Shown here: positions 42,805 to 50,696 of the stretch, one piece after another
Numbering within the stretch: position 1 is the first letter of the stretch
Layout of the letters: every line of letters begins with the position of its first letter
NCBI GenBank assembly: GCA_946411565.1
Contig: CAMKEM010000010.1
Span: forward strand, 1 to 62,147
DNA length: 62,147 nucleotides
DNA from: an uncultured Prevotellaceae bacterium
Lineage (GTDB): Bacteria; Bacteroidota; Bacteroidia; Bacteroidales; Bacteroidaceae
Direction of reading: 5' to 3'
Made by a program: the position numbers and the translations under genes
Notes under the pieces: model-generated
Told to the model about the DNA's origin: nothing
The model's database searches: none
Seen by the model: the letters and a program-made list of their open reading frames with translations, nothing else

Positions 42805-43146
42805 TCAAGCTAAAGATCCTTTGGCATACTCGGAAGGAGTCATGCCAACAACGCGCTTGAATGTGCGGCTGAAGTTATTGCTATCCTCATAGCCACACTT
42901 GCGTGCAACCGTAGCAATAGAATATTTACGTGCACTATCCAAGAGTTGCTGGGCATAGGCCATACGAATGCCAAGAATATACACTGCACCAGTAATGCCC
43001 GTAATTGAGAAAATCTTACGACGCAGATGCTGGTTTGTCATAGATAAAGCCTCGGAAACCGTATCACAATTAACGTGACCTATCTTCATCTGATCATGAA
43101 CGATCTGATGAATTTTTTTCAGGAAATTTTTGTATTCTCTAAGCAT
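42805..43146 (-). CDS. AraC-type DNA-binding domain protein, 113 aa
   Basis: Almost the whole protein is an AraC/XylS double HTH: the second helix pair reads YSIATVARKCGYEDSNNFSR and FKRVVGMTPSEY. There is no ligand-binding or receiver domain, so it is a stand-alone DNA-binding unit, perhaps controlled by level. Promoter TATTTTTG at 43191-43184 (minus). Confidence 0.85.
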   Translation of the reverse strand: MLREYKNFLKKIHQIVHDQMKIGHVNCDTVSEALSMTNQHLRRKIFSITGITGAVYILGIRMAYAQQLLDSARKYSIATVARKCGYEDSNNFSRTFKRVVGMTPSEYAKGSLA

Positions 43147-43357
43147 AGTTTAACAATTATGGTGTTAGTTATTATCGCGTTTGCAAAAATACACAATTTA
43201 TTTTGAAAACGTGCAATAATTCTCAATAAAAGTGCATTTTTTAAGCAAAAAACTTGTGAAAAAGAACATTTTTATCAGTTTTCAACCATAAAAACGCTCA
43301 TTTTTAACACTAAAATTACAATTTAGCTCTCTTCATTTCCTGAAAAAAAGTTTTTCT

Positions 43358-43702
43358 TCATCTACGATTTTTCCGAAATTGCTTCTTCGCCCACGCAAAT
43401 CTCTTGCGTTTATACTTATAGTTTAGGTCATCTTGCATAGCATACGCCTCACGCTCAAACGAGAGGGCATAATATGCCTTCATGCAATTATGAAGCCTAA
43501 TGAGATGATACAGCCACTCAATTACATACCATAGGTAAAAGCCTATTACAAGCATCTCTCTCTGCTGCAACGAATGTATATACTCATGATTCTTAGCCGT
43601 TTCAGGCAAGCGTCCCTTATCCACTCGACAGAACACATAGCCGAACAGATTGATAGCCCAGAAAGAGCCAAATGGGAAATATTTATTGTAGATTATTTTC
43701 AT
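43358..43702 (-). CDS. Small protein with an HExxH-type motif, 114 aa
   Basis: NHEYIHSLQQREML contains H-E-x-x-H, and a membrane segment (VIGFYLWYVIEWLYHLI) follows. It therefore looks like a small membrane-associated zinc-peptidase-like protein conserved in Bacteroidales; activity is unknown. ATG 43702 (MKIIYNKYF) is chosen over 43717, whose extra residues come from the adjoining repeat. The 43147-43357 gap is AT-rich. Confidence 0.65.
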   Translation of the reverse strand: MKIIYNKYFPFGSFWAINLFGYVFCRVDKGRLPETAKNHEYIHSLQQREMLVIGFYLWYVIEWLYHLIRLHNCMKAYYALSFEREAYAMQDDLNYKYKRKRFAWAKKQFRKNRR

Positions 43703-43703
43703 A

Positions 43704-43842
43704 GTCCCTAACCCCAACCCTTCCCCAGCCCGGGGGAAGGGAGTAGTTACATTTTTTAGTTATGCCTTTTACTATATGTTTTTGATTAGAAATACTATCT
43801 TGCTCCCTTCCCCCGAGCGGGGGAAGGGTTTGGGTTAGGGGC
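43704..43842. repeat. GC-rich palindromic repeat, long form
   Basis: Outer arms GTCCCTAACCCCAACCC and GGGTTTGGGTTAGGGGC enclose two hairpins (CCCAGCCCGGGGG-like and CCCCCGAGCGGGGG) and ~70 bp of AT-rich sequence. It fills the gap between two genes and ends inside the stop region of the histidine kinase. Confidence 0.7.
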
Positions 43843-44806
43843 TGTTTATTACCTCTATCCCAAACGTAACATGACATCCACTAACAGGCGTATCGGCAAG
43901 CACGATGTTCATTCCCTGCATCATCATCATCTGCCGAGATAAAGATAAGCCGATGCCTGAGCCAGAACGCTTTGTTGTGAAAAAAGGAATGAATATCTCA
44001 CGCCTAACATCTGGAGGAATGGGGGCACCGTCGTTGCTGATGAATAAAATACGGCCTCTCCCCCCGCCCTCCCCCGTAGGGAGGGAGCCGGAATGCCCAA
44101 GAGAACTACTTGAAAACCTAACATCAATAGTCTTTGCCCCAGCCTCAACTGCATTCTTCACAAGATTGATGACCACCTGACGAAGCATATTCTCATCAGC
44201 TCGCATAGTGGTGAATGCTGGCATACTCACCTTCCATTCCAGATCAGGAAAGAGAGATTTTATAGACGAGATAAAAGCACCAAGCGGAACATCCACGAGA
44301 ACAGGCTTCTGCAACTGCGTGAGCTTACGATAGCTATCCACGAAACTGGCAAGTCCTGTGCTCGTCTCATAGATGGCACGAATCCCCTCCTCATACAACG
44401 TGCCTTTTATCTTAGGATTACTGAGATAAGCCTGACTAATGCTCTGTATTGGTGTGGTGGCATTCATGATCTCATGCGTCAGCACCCTCGTCAATCTCTG
44501 CCACGACTCCACCTCATTCTGTGCCACGAGCTTGCTGACATCCTGTCCTATATCATTAAGAGCCTCCTGCAAAGCCCTTTCTCCAAAGAACAATCCCTTG
44601 GTAGGCAACGAGAACGTGAACTCACGATTCCTCACAGCCTCACGCATAAGGTGTGCCCTATCACGGAGCAGGCATTGGTGGCGGTACCAGAAGAAAAACA
44701 GCAACAGAACCAACACCACCAAGAAGACCAACCACATACAGACCCACCCCCTTACCCCTCCCATAAAGGGAGGGGAGTAGATAGTATTGCAGATAACGGA
44801 AGTCAT
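43835..44806 (-). CDS. Sensor histidine kinase, HisKA/HATPase, with in-frame repeat
   Basis: One membrane helix (residues ~24-42), no periplasmic domain, then a linker, an H-box with H111 in THEIMNATTPI, an N-box LVKNAVEAG, G1 ISNDGAP and G2 GSGIGLSLS. The start is ambiguous: the longest frame starts at 44806, but its first 23 residues come from a palindromic repeat, so ATG 44737 (MWLVFLVV) may be the true one. A second repeat (44047-44105) is translated in frame as LGHSGSLPTGEGGGRGR between beta strands of the ATPase domain. Partner of the 44980-45504 response regulator. Confidence 0.85.
   Translation of the reverse strand: MTSVICNTIYSPPFMGGVRGWVCMWLVFLVVLVLLLFFFWYRHQCLLRDRAHLMREAVRNREFTFSLPTKGLFFGERALQEALNDIGQDVSKLVAQNEVESWQRLTRVLTHEIMNATTPIQSISQAYLSNPKIKGTLYEEGIRAIYETSTGLASFVDSYRKLTQLQKPVLVDVPLGAFISSIKSLFPDLEWKVSMPAFTTMRADENMLRQVVINLVKNAVEAGAKTIDVRFSSSSLGHSGSLPTGEGGGRGRILFISNDGAPIPPDVRREIFIPFFTTKRSGSGIGLSLSRQMMMMQGMNIVLADTPVSGCHVTFGIEVINSP
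44047..44105. repeat. GC-rich palindromic repeat inside the histidine kinase gene
   Basis: CCCCGCCCTCCCCCGTAGGG and GGGAGCCGGAATGCCC have the form of the other repeats. It lies between the RFSSSS and ILFISNDG segments without breaking the frame. Confidence 0.65.
44737..44785. repeat. GC-rich repeat at the histidine kinase 5' end
   Basis: ACCCACCCCCTTACCCCTCC then CATAAAGGGAGGGG forms a hairpin that supplies the possible N-terminal extension SPPFMGGVRGWV. An inverted partner lies at 44894-44965, with ~110 bp between them. Confidence 0.65.
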
Positions 44807-44893
44807 ATATTTGAGAGTTTAAAGTTGAGGGTTAGAGATTGGAGGGGAGGGATTAGAGGTTAGGGGTTAGAGCAGAAAGTTTAGCGTTCATAG

Positions 44894-44965
44894 CCCCTCC
44901 CCCATAGCCTTCAATTGTAACTACTCCCCTCCCTTTATGGGAGGGGCAAGGGGGTGGGTCTGCTT
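44894..44965. repeat. GC-rich repeat between response regulator and kinase genes
   Basis: Contains CCCCTCCCTTTATGGGAGGGG and GCAAGGGGGTGGGTCTG (first in two parts: CCCCTCCC, TTTATGGGAGGGG). It is the inverted mate of 44737-44785, and the segment between could invert or fold into a cruciform. Confidence 0.65.
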
Positions 44966-44979
44966 GTGGGAAGGTCTGG

Positions 44980-45504
44980 TTATCTTCTCACCTTATTATA
45001 TAGCGTCTGCCTCGTTATCCCCAGCAGTTCCGCAGCCTTACTCATATTCCCATGACACTTATCCACCACCTTACGCACATGCTCAGACTCCAGTTGTTCG
45101 AGAGGCACAACCGCCTCACTCTTGTCAATAGCATCTTTCAGCACTCGTATCAGCTCATCATTATCCCACGGCTTAGTAACAAAATCCACGGCACCTGTCT
45201 TCAAGCCACGAACAGCAAGCTTCACGTCAGCGTATGCCGTCACAAGTACCACAGGCACATCAGGATGCAGCTTATGGATAGTGCGAAGCCACATCAAGCC
45301 CTCCTGACCAGAATTCACGCCAAGGGTGAAATTCATGTCAAGCAACACCACATCCACACACTCCTGTTGAAGAGTCGTAAGGATGTTATCAGGCGAAGAA
45401 AGAGTAATGATACGGTCAAACACACCGTCAAGGCATATCTTCAAAGCCGTAAGGATGGCAGTATTGTCATCCACGATCAGTATTGTATTCTTGTTTTCAC
45501 TCAT
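44980..45504 (-). CDS. Response regulator: receiver + Fis-type HTH, no AAA+ domain, 174 aa
   Basis: The receiver spans residues ~5-120 (ILIVDDNTA, VVLLDMNF with the phosphoacceptor Asp, VTAYAD, VTKPWDN). A Fis-type HTH follows (NMSKAAELLGITRQTLYNKV, residues ~152-172). NtrC-family regulators usually have a sigma-54 ATPase domain between these parts; it is missing, as in RegA/PrrA-type regulators. Start 45504 gives the normal receiver N-terminus. It is divergent from the ABC transporter, which it probably controls. Confidence 0.88.
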   Translation of the reverse strand: MSENKNTILIVDDNTAILTALKICLDGVFDRIITLSSPDNILTTLQQECVDVVLLDMNFTLGVNSGQEGLMWLRTIHKLHPDVPVVLVTAYADVKLAVRGLKTGAVDFVTKPWDNDELIRVLKDAIDKSEAVVPLEQLESEHVRKVVDKCHGNMSKAAELLGITRQTLYNKVRR

Positions 45505-45585
45505 GACTGCAAAGATAATACTTTTCAACAAGAAACAATCAAAAACAAACTAAAAAAGCCTTAAATCATCCCACGAAAAGCAAAA

Positions 45586-45683
45586 GTGTAAAAAAATCAT
45601 ACAAACGAGTGTATAAATATCATACAAACTGCATTTCACAAGCCAAAAAGCCTTTGTCTTATTCCATAATTATATTACCTTTG
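45586..45683 (+). promoter_or_regulatory. Tandem 23-bp operator and promoter of the ABC permease
   Basis: GTGTA(A)n ATCATACAAAC occurs twice, with ATCATACAAAC at 45596-45606 and 45619-45629, exactly 23 bp apart. Downstream, TACCTTTG (45676-45683) is the -7 box. The repeats lie about 50-90 bp upstream of the start point, a common place for activator binding, and between the divergent response regulator and transporter. Confidence 0.6.
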
Positions 45684-45814
45684 CACTTGGAAATTAGGTG
45701 ACAGGTGTTAGGTGTTGGGTGATGGAGTATAGCATCATCTCAACAAACCACCAACACCCACCACCTAACACCCACCACCTTCCAAGCAGTTCAACTCTAC
45801 AAACCCTTTAAAAA

Positions 45815-45905
45815 CGGCGACAGGCCCGCCGACCTCCGGCTCCCTCCCTATGGAGGGAAGTCCGATGTTGATAACATCGGAGTATGTGCAAAACGGGGGG
45901 AGAGG
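45815..45905. repeat. GC-rich palindromic repeat with a nested insert
   Basis: The hairpin CTCCCTCCCTATGGAGGGA is followed directly by a 31-bp insert (45858-45888) containing CCGATGTTGATAACATCGG, itself a palindrome. The repeat then resumes. The same insert occurs at 61261-61291. It lies in the leader of the permease gene and provides a false upstream start at 45850. Confidence 0.75.
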
Positions 45906-45915
45906 CCCAAATAAT

Positions 45916-48282
45916 ATGATTATCCATAACCTCAAAGCCGGATGGCGAAACATCCTGAAATACAAGGTGCAGAACACGATTTCTGTGCTATGCCTCTCTA
46001 TTGGCGTGATATTCTTTGCTGCGACTTTTGTTACAGTAAAAGACAGTCTGATCCTTCCATTTACAGAAAAATATTTCAACGATGAGATTGAATTTCATAT
46101 CACCTACTACGGAAATGAAATTCATCCTACAATCAGAGAGATCAAACGCCTGCAAAATCAACAGTGCGTCAAGGAATTAAGCATTTGCGTGGAAGATGGT
46201 GCGTCTGTTCGTTTCGACGAAAACAGCAACATACAAGCTATGGTTGTAAGCAAAAGATGGCTGAAAGACAGAAAATACGAATCTATTAACGGCAAGAACC
46301 TCGATGATATCCCAAATGGCACTCTGCTTCTCGACAAAACTTTTGTAGAAAGTTTTTATGGCAAAGACTACACTTCAATTATCAAAGAAGTCTTTGCAAA
46401 ATGCTACAACCGACCAGACATTACCATATACGACACTATATGCTCACCAATTAACAGGACACACTCTTTCATAATAGTGGACGATTTCACAGGAGATCCC
46501 TACAAATCATGCAAAATTTATTCTCCTGTAATATCGCCAATTAACAATGTGGTTCTAAACTATGGCTTTACAAAAATAGATTTTTACAACTGCGTCAAGA
46601 GAATATTCCCGAGATATGACGTAGATATCCCCAATGGCAATGTACCAACAAGCATGGATTTCCTCAAGATGCTCTCTTTGGCATTATCAATAATGTTCAT
46701 TGGGGCAAGCGTGTTGATGATTGGCATATCTGGTTATCTGAAAATGCAGTTCCAATTATTTGCACTTCGCAGTCGCGAGATAGTTCTTCGCAGATGTAAT
46801 GGCGCAAAGCCAAAACAACTGTTCCAACTTCTCTGCACTGAACTCGGAATTATCTTTCTTTTCACCATTGCATCCTCTATAATAATAACAGCAGGATTAT
46901 CTTCCTATACATCCTCTACAACAGAAATCTTTAGCGGCAATGTCACAATCTCAACAGGAACACTATGGCCTATTGAATTAACTATCATAATCCTAACCTA
47001 TGCAATCTCTATTGGCATAGCATGGTTAAGAGTCCGTAAGGTTTTGAATACAACACCAAGTCTCGAAAACAGCAATGGACATATATCAAAATCACGATGG
47101 AATAGCATTATGCAGATAGCCCAATATAGCATTGCCGCAAGCCTAATATACTTTGTCATTGTCAATTATCTATCCTGCATTCTCACAATCAAAGAAAGCC
47201 ATCCAACACAAAGTTTCGACCAACTGAAGAAAACAATGTACATAAACGAATGTACTGGTTGGATGCGCGACTCACTCCGTTCATTACCTGAAGTGGATAA
47301 GGTTGCCTTGATAAGGGAGTCTGGTTTCTATTGTAGTAAATTTCCTGATTTTAAAAGATGGCAACCAGGAGAAGATATAAATGGAGAATATCACAGTTAC
47401 CGAATGCATATAATAGAACCATCACTATTATCTATCTCAAATATCAAGATACAGGAAACACCAGATCCCGATCCTGAAAATCCCCAAGACTCGTTAAGGA
47501 TACCTGTATTTGCTAAAGCAGAAGACATTGGCAGTATAAACCAAGAGAAAGCCATACCACATAAGGTATCGATGCAGGAAGTAATGCTCCCAGATAGTGA
47601 CAAATATGTTAGATTAGGCTACATCAAGCCAATCAACGATAGTCCCTTATATATGAAGGAATTTTCATATTATGTGGTTTCCGACCTTGACAAATACTAC
47701 AAACGTAATAACTATAGTCTTAGTCCAGGTGTAAGCCACAAATGTATGTTCACTATCAAAAATGAAGGTGCTAAAGATGAAATAATCAGTAAAATAAGGA
47801 CAATGAGTGGAAATCCATTGATTGGGACAGGGTGTATTTATGATAGGGATTACCAATTCCACAAGTCGGCAATAAACTCGGCAATAAACTTGATAAAGAC
47901 ATACAACATACTGATAGTAACCTGCTTGATATGCATAATCCTGACGGTATATTCGTCCATAGCACTTGAAACTCGTGGTCGTCAAAAGGAAGTAGCAATC
48001 CGCAAGGTGAACGGAGCAAAGACAAAGGACATAATCAAGATGTTTAGTCGCACCTACGTCAAGACTCTCAGTATATCCTTTTTCTTAGGACTGATATTTC
48101 CTATAATATGGCATTTCGGGATTGTTGAAATGTATATCATTAGATTCACACATCTCCAACCTGTGCTTGTAATCTATTGCGTATCATTCCTTATCATCAC
48201 TCTTGTCACCATCCTCACAGTATGGCAGAAGATCTATAAAATATCACATATCAACCCAGCGTTATTAATTAAGAAAGAATAG
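45916..48282 (+). CDS. MacB/FtsX-family ABC transporter permease, 788 aa
   Basis: The layout is two MacB-PCD/FtsX units: a helix near residues 22-42, a ~230-residue periplasmic domain, three helices (about 260-370), a further helix near 410, a second periplasmic domain and three more helices at the end. The motifs LRSREIVLRRCNGAKP and RQKEVAIRKVNGAKT mark both FtsX domains. Such transporters act as mechanotransmission pumps for peptides or lipoproteins. ATG 45916 (MIIHNLKAGW) is preferred because the upstream extension lies within a repeat. Paired with the ATPase at 48396. Confidence 0.9.
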   Translation: MIIHNLKAGWRNILKYKVQNTISVLCLSIGVIFFAATFVTVKDSLILPFTEKYFNDEIEFHITYYGNEIHPTIREIKRLQNQQCVKELSICVEDGASVRFDENSNIQAMVVSKRWLKDRKYESINGKNLDDIPNGTLLLDKTFVESFYGKDYTSIIKEVFAKCYNRPDITIYDTICSPINRTHSFIIVDDFTGDPYKSCKIYSPVISPINNVVLNYGFTKIDFYNCVKRIFPRYDVDIPNGNVPTSMDFLKMLSLALSIMFIGASVLMIGISGYLKMQFQLFALRSREIVLRRCNGAKPKQLFQLLCTELGIIFLFTIASSIIITAGLSSYTSSTTEIFSGNVTISTGTLWPIELTIIILTYAISIGIAWLRVRKVLNTTPSLENSNGHISKSRWNSIMQIAQYSIAASLIYFVIVNYLSCILTIKESHPTQSFDQLKKTMYINECTGWMRDSLRSLPEVDKVALIRESGFYCSKFPDFKRWQPGEDINGEYHSYRMHIIEPSLLSISNIKIQETPDPDPENPQDSLRIPVFAKAEDIGSINQEKAIPHKVSMQEVMLPDSDKYVRLGYIKPINDSPLYMKEFSYYVVSDLDKYYKRNNYSLSPGVSHKCMFTIKNEGAKDEIISKIRTMSGNPLIGTGCIYDRDYQFHKSAINSAINLIKTYNILIVTCLICIILTVYSSIALETRGRQKEVAIRKVNGAKTKDIIKMFSRTYVKTLSISFFLGLIFPIIWHFGIVEMYIIRFTHLQPVLVIYCVSFLIITLVTILTVWQKIYKISHINPALLIKKE

Positions 48283-48283
48283 A

Positions 48284-48376
48284 AGCCCCCTCCTTCTCCC
48301 CCGAGGGGGAGAGATTTTAGATAGTCTTTTTGTATCTAAAAGACTCCCTCCCTCGGGAGGGCTGGGGAGGGGCTTG
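48284..48376. repeat. GC-rich palindromic repeat
   Basis: CCCCCTCCTTCTCCCCCGAG and CTCCCTCCCTCGGGAGGGC form arms around an AT-rich centre with its own stem (TTAGATA ... TATCTAA). It separates the permease and ATPase genes. Confidence 0.65.
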
Positions 48377-48395
48377 AAGGCTTAATTTTTTAATT

Positions 48396-49076
48396 ATGAT
48401 TAAATTAGAAAACATATCAAAGATATACAGTACAGAAGAAGTACAGACAACATCCCTCAACGGCGTTAGCCTTGAGATAAAGGAAGGCGAGTTTGTTGCC
48501 ATCATGGGGCCCTCAGGTTGCGGAAAATCTACTCTCCTCAACATCATGGGACTTATCGACACCCCAACCGAAGGCACTTACCTTCTCAACGGCAAGGATG
48601 TAAGTACACTAACCGAGAACGAGCGCACGGACATCCGCAAGGGCGTGATAGGCTTTGTGTTCCAGAGTTTCAACCTTATCGACGAACTTAACGTGAACGA
48701 GAACGTGGAACTTCCCCTACTCTATATGGGTGTGCCAGCCAAGGAGCGTAAGGAGCGTGTGCTTGAGGTACTTCGCCGAATGAACATGTCACAACGTGGC
48801 AAGCATTTTCCAAGCCAACTGTCTGGCGGTCAGCAACAACGAGTAGCAATAGCCCGTGCCGTTATAGGCAATCCGAAGATTATTCTTGCCGATGAGCCAA
48901 CGGGAAACCTCGACTCCAAGAACGGTCTTGAGGTTATGGAACTGCTCAGTCAGCTTAATGCCGAGGGCACCACCATCATCATGGTTACTCATTCACAGCA
49001 TGATGCCACATACGCCAACCGTATCATCAACCTCTATGACGGACAGATCATAGAGAACATGAATGGGTTGCTGTAA
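48396..49076 (+). CDS. ABC transporter ATP-binding protein, MacB/LolD type
   Basis: All ABC motifs are present: Walker A GPSGCGKST (residues ~38-46), Q-loop FQSFNL, signature LSGGQQQRVAIARA, Walker B IILADEPTGNLDS and the switch His in MVTHSQ. The 226-aa length is normal. It powers the FtsX-like permease upstream. Confidence 0.95.
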   Translation: MIKLENISKIYSTEEVQTTSLNGVSLEIKEGEFVAIMGPSGCGKSTLLNIMGLIDTPTEGTYLLNGKDVSTLTENERTDIRKGVIGFVFQSFNLIDELNVNENVELPLLYMGVPAKERKERVLEVLRRMNMSQRGKHFPSQLSGGQQQRVAIARAVIGNPKIILADEPTGNLDSKNGLEVMELLSQLNAEGTTIIMVTHSQHDATYANRIINLYDGQIIENMNGLL

Positions 49077-49100
49077 AATGAAATTACGAGTTACCTATTT

Positions 49101-49300
49101 AACGTGAATTCGATGAAAAAAAAGGAAACGGATTTATCTGATTTATCTGAAAAAATTAATGCGATATTAATGTGGTATTTGTGATAATTAATGTTATCTC
49201 GCGTAGCGAAAACATATAATGTCCGTTAATGCCACATTAATATCGCATTAATTTTTTATTTAACGTGTTGTCGCAGTCTTGAATTCATCGAACTCACGTT
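49101..49300. repeat. Miniature hairpin element, complete copy (200 bp)
   Basis: Left end AACGTGAATTCGATGAA (49101-49117) and right end AATTCATCGAACTCACGTT (49282-49300) are near-inverse. The inside is a perfect 25-bp inverted repeat (49151-49175 with 49232-49256) rich in TTAATGCGATATTAATG. Ends match 4217-4412, but the interior is unrelated to it. Confidence 0.75.
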
Positions 49301-49358
49301 AATTAGTAATTCTTAATCCCCTCCCTTCAACTACCTTTCTTCGCTCTTCCTCCATAGA

Positions 49359-49447
49359 TACTCCATCGTTACTCCATCGTTACTCCATATCAAGTCCATC
49401 GTTTCGATGGAGTAACGATGGACATGCGATGGACATGCGATGGAGAA
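49359..49447. repeat. Tandem and inverted ACTCCATCG/CGATGGA repeats
   Basis: ACTCCATCGTT is repeated, then answered by CGATGGAGTAACGATGG and two GATGGACATGC units. The block can fold into a hairpin with a stem of over 15 bp. It has no reading frame of interest. Confidence 0.6.
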
Positions 49448-49559
49448 ACATAAGAGGATGAGGGGGATAAAACCCTATGCAGTTACAACGTTTTTCCCCC
49501 GATCCTATCCGCTTCAGAAAAAAATTGAAAAAAAATCTGTTTTCTTAAATCTTTTTTCT

Positions 49560-49567
49560 TACCTTTG
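49560..49567 (+). promoter_or_regulatory. Promoter -7 box of the DUF4369-like gene
   Basis: TACCTTTG at 49560-49567, 44 bases before the ATG at 49611. Confidence 0.55.
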
Positions 49568-49610
49568 CGTCTTTATCAATAGAAACGTCAAACAAAAACA
49601 AAATATCATT

Positions 49611-50324
49611 ATGAAAAAAGCCATTCTATCTATATTCATGCTACTTGGTGCCATATATTCCAATGCCCAGAATGGATTCAGTCTCCCTTTACAGGAAAAC
49701 CTTTTCCATAACATTCCAGATACAGGTACAAGTATTATTGAGGGTAATGTAACAAACGTACCAGATGGAACCATAGTGAACTTCTGGTTCTATAAGGATG
49801 GTGACTATCTTGGCGAGCCAGCCGACACTATCATAGGTGGCAAGTTCCGTTTTGAGAGGAAAATAGATAAATGGGCAAGATATTTCATAACCGTTGCTGA
49901 CGCTAAAGATGAACTTGCAATTCGTCCTGAGCCTGGTAATACAATAAGGATTACTGGCAATAGTCCTTATTGCGCTTTCTGGAAAGCAGAAACCTATGAT
50001 CCGTGGCTTGCGGAAAAGAATGAATACATCGCATATAGGAAAGAACATATTTCTGACTATATGAATCTGAAAGAAGAAAATGGAGAGCTAACAGCAAAAG
50101 TTAACCGATATTTTTTAGATAAAGCCTCAAAGGAAGAGAAGAGGAAATTACAAAATCAGATTGATTCTATATGCGAAAAGGAAATCTCGATGTACGAAGA
50201 ATATGTAAATGCAATGTACGAGTTCATGAAGGATATGCCTTATAGCGACATCTATCTAAAAGAGTTCAGGGATATAGCCAGAATTGCGTCATACGAAAAC
50301 GATGGAAATCAACAGCACAGGTGA
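49611..50324 (+). CDS. Exported DUF4369-like protein, 237 aa, lacking a thioredoxin domain
   Basis: A signal peptide (MKKAILSIFMLLGAIYSNAQ) precedes a DUF4369-type beta domain (IIEGNVTNVPDGTIVNFWFY, about residues 43-62, to about 130). A helical linker follows. In many Bacteroidetes proteins this part is followed by a TlpA/thioredoxin domain, but here the protein ends in ENDGNQQHR, without a CxxC. It may be a shortened version. Its end overlaps the next gene by 23 bases. Confidence 0.7.
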   Translation: MKKAILSIFMLLGAIYSNAQNGFSLPLQENLFHNIPDTGTSIIEGNVTNVPDGTIVNFWFYKDGDYLGEPADTIIGGKFRFERKIDKWARYFITVADAKDELAIRPEPGNTIRITGNSPYCAFWKAETYDPWLAEKNEYIAYRKEHISDYMNLKEENGELTAKVNRYFLDKASKEEKRKLQNQIDSICEKEISMYEEYVNAMYEFMKDMPYSDIYLKEFRDIARIASYENDGNQQHR

Positions 50325-50556
50325 CGTAAGCACAACCGACAGGGCAACCATGACAAAGACCGAAGAGGCGATGAAGACATACGGTGCAATGCTCAAGACG
50401 ATAAATGAGCAGATAAGGGAACTAAGGAAAGTACCGCCCACCGCCCCCGACTATGAATCAGTCACGAGTCGCCTAAAGAAACTCCACACACAAGCAGAGG
50501 ATATAACCGACAAGATGCAGGAACTGGTGGAAAAAGTTGCCAAAGAACTGGAGTAA
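50302..50556 (+). CDS. Hypothetical coiled-coil protein, 84 aa
   Basis: Highly charged and helical throughout, with heptad-like leucines (RLKKLHTQAEDITDKMQEL). It overlaps the DUF4369-like gene, so translation may be coupled. An alternative start at 50284 exists. No family recognised. Confidence 0.5.
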   Translation: MEINSTGDVSTTDRATMTKTEEAMKTYGAMLKTINEQIRELRKVPPTAPDYESVTSRLKKLHTQAEDITDKMQELVEKVAKELE

Positions 50557-50599
50557 TACATCAATTTATTCCCGAAGACAGCAAAAAGTCATTCTTTCT

Positions 50600-50631
50600 T
50601 TGCAGTTTTCGGGAATATTTTTTTATCTTTG
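50600..50631 (+). promoter_or_regulatory. Promoter of the Reg_prop/AraC regulator
   Basis: TTTG (about 50600-50603) and TATCTTTG (50624-50631) are correctly spaced. Confidence 0.5.
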
Positions 50632-50696
50632 CACTTGTAATCAGGGTGATTGGTATATACCCACCCAACAACCTAAACTAACAACTAAAAACTAAC

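Noticed and set aside
45850..45915. Upstream ATG for the ABC permease
   Set aside because: It would add 22 residues encoded wholly by a palindromic repeat and its nested insert; ATG 45916 gives the normal permease N-terminus.
49359..49447. Short regularly spaced repeats as a CRISPR array
   Set aside because: Units are too short, there are no spacers of even size, and no cas genes are present.
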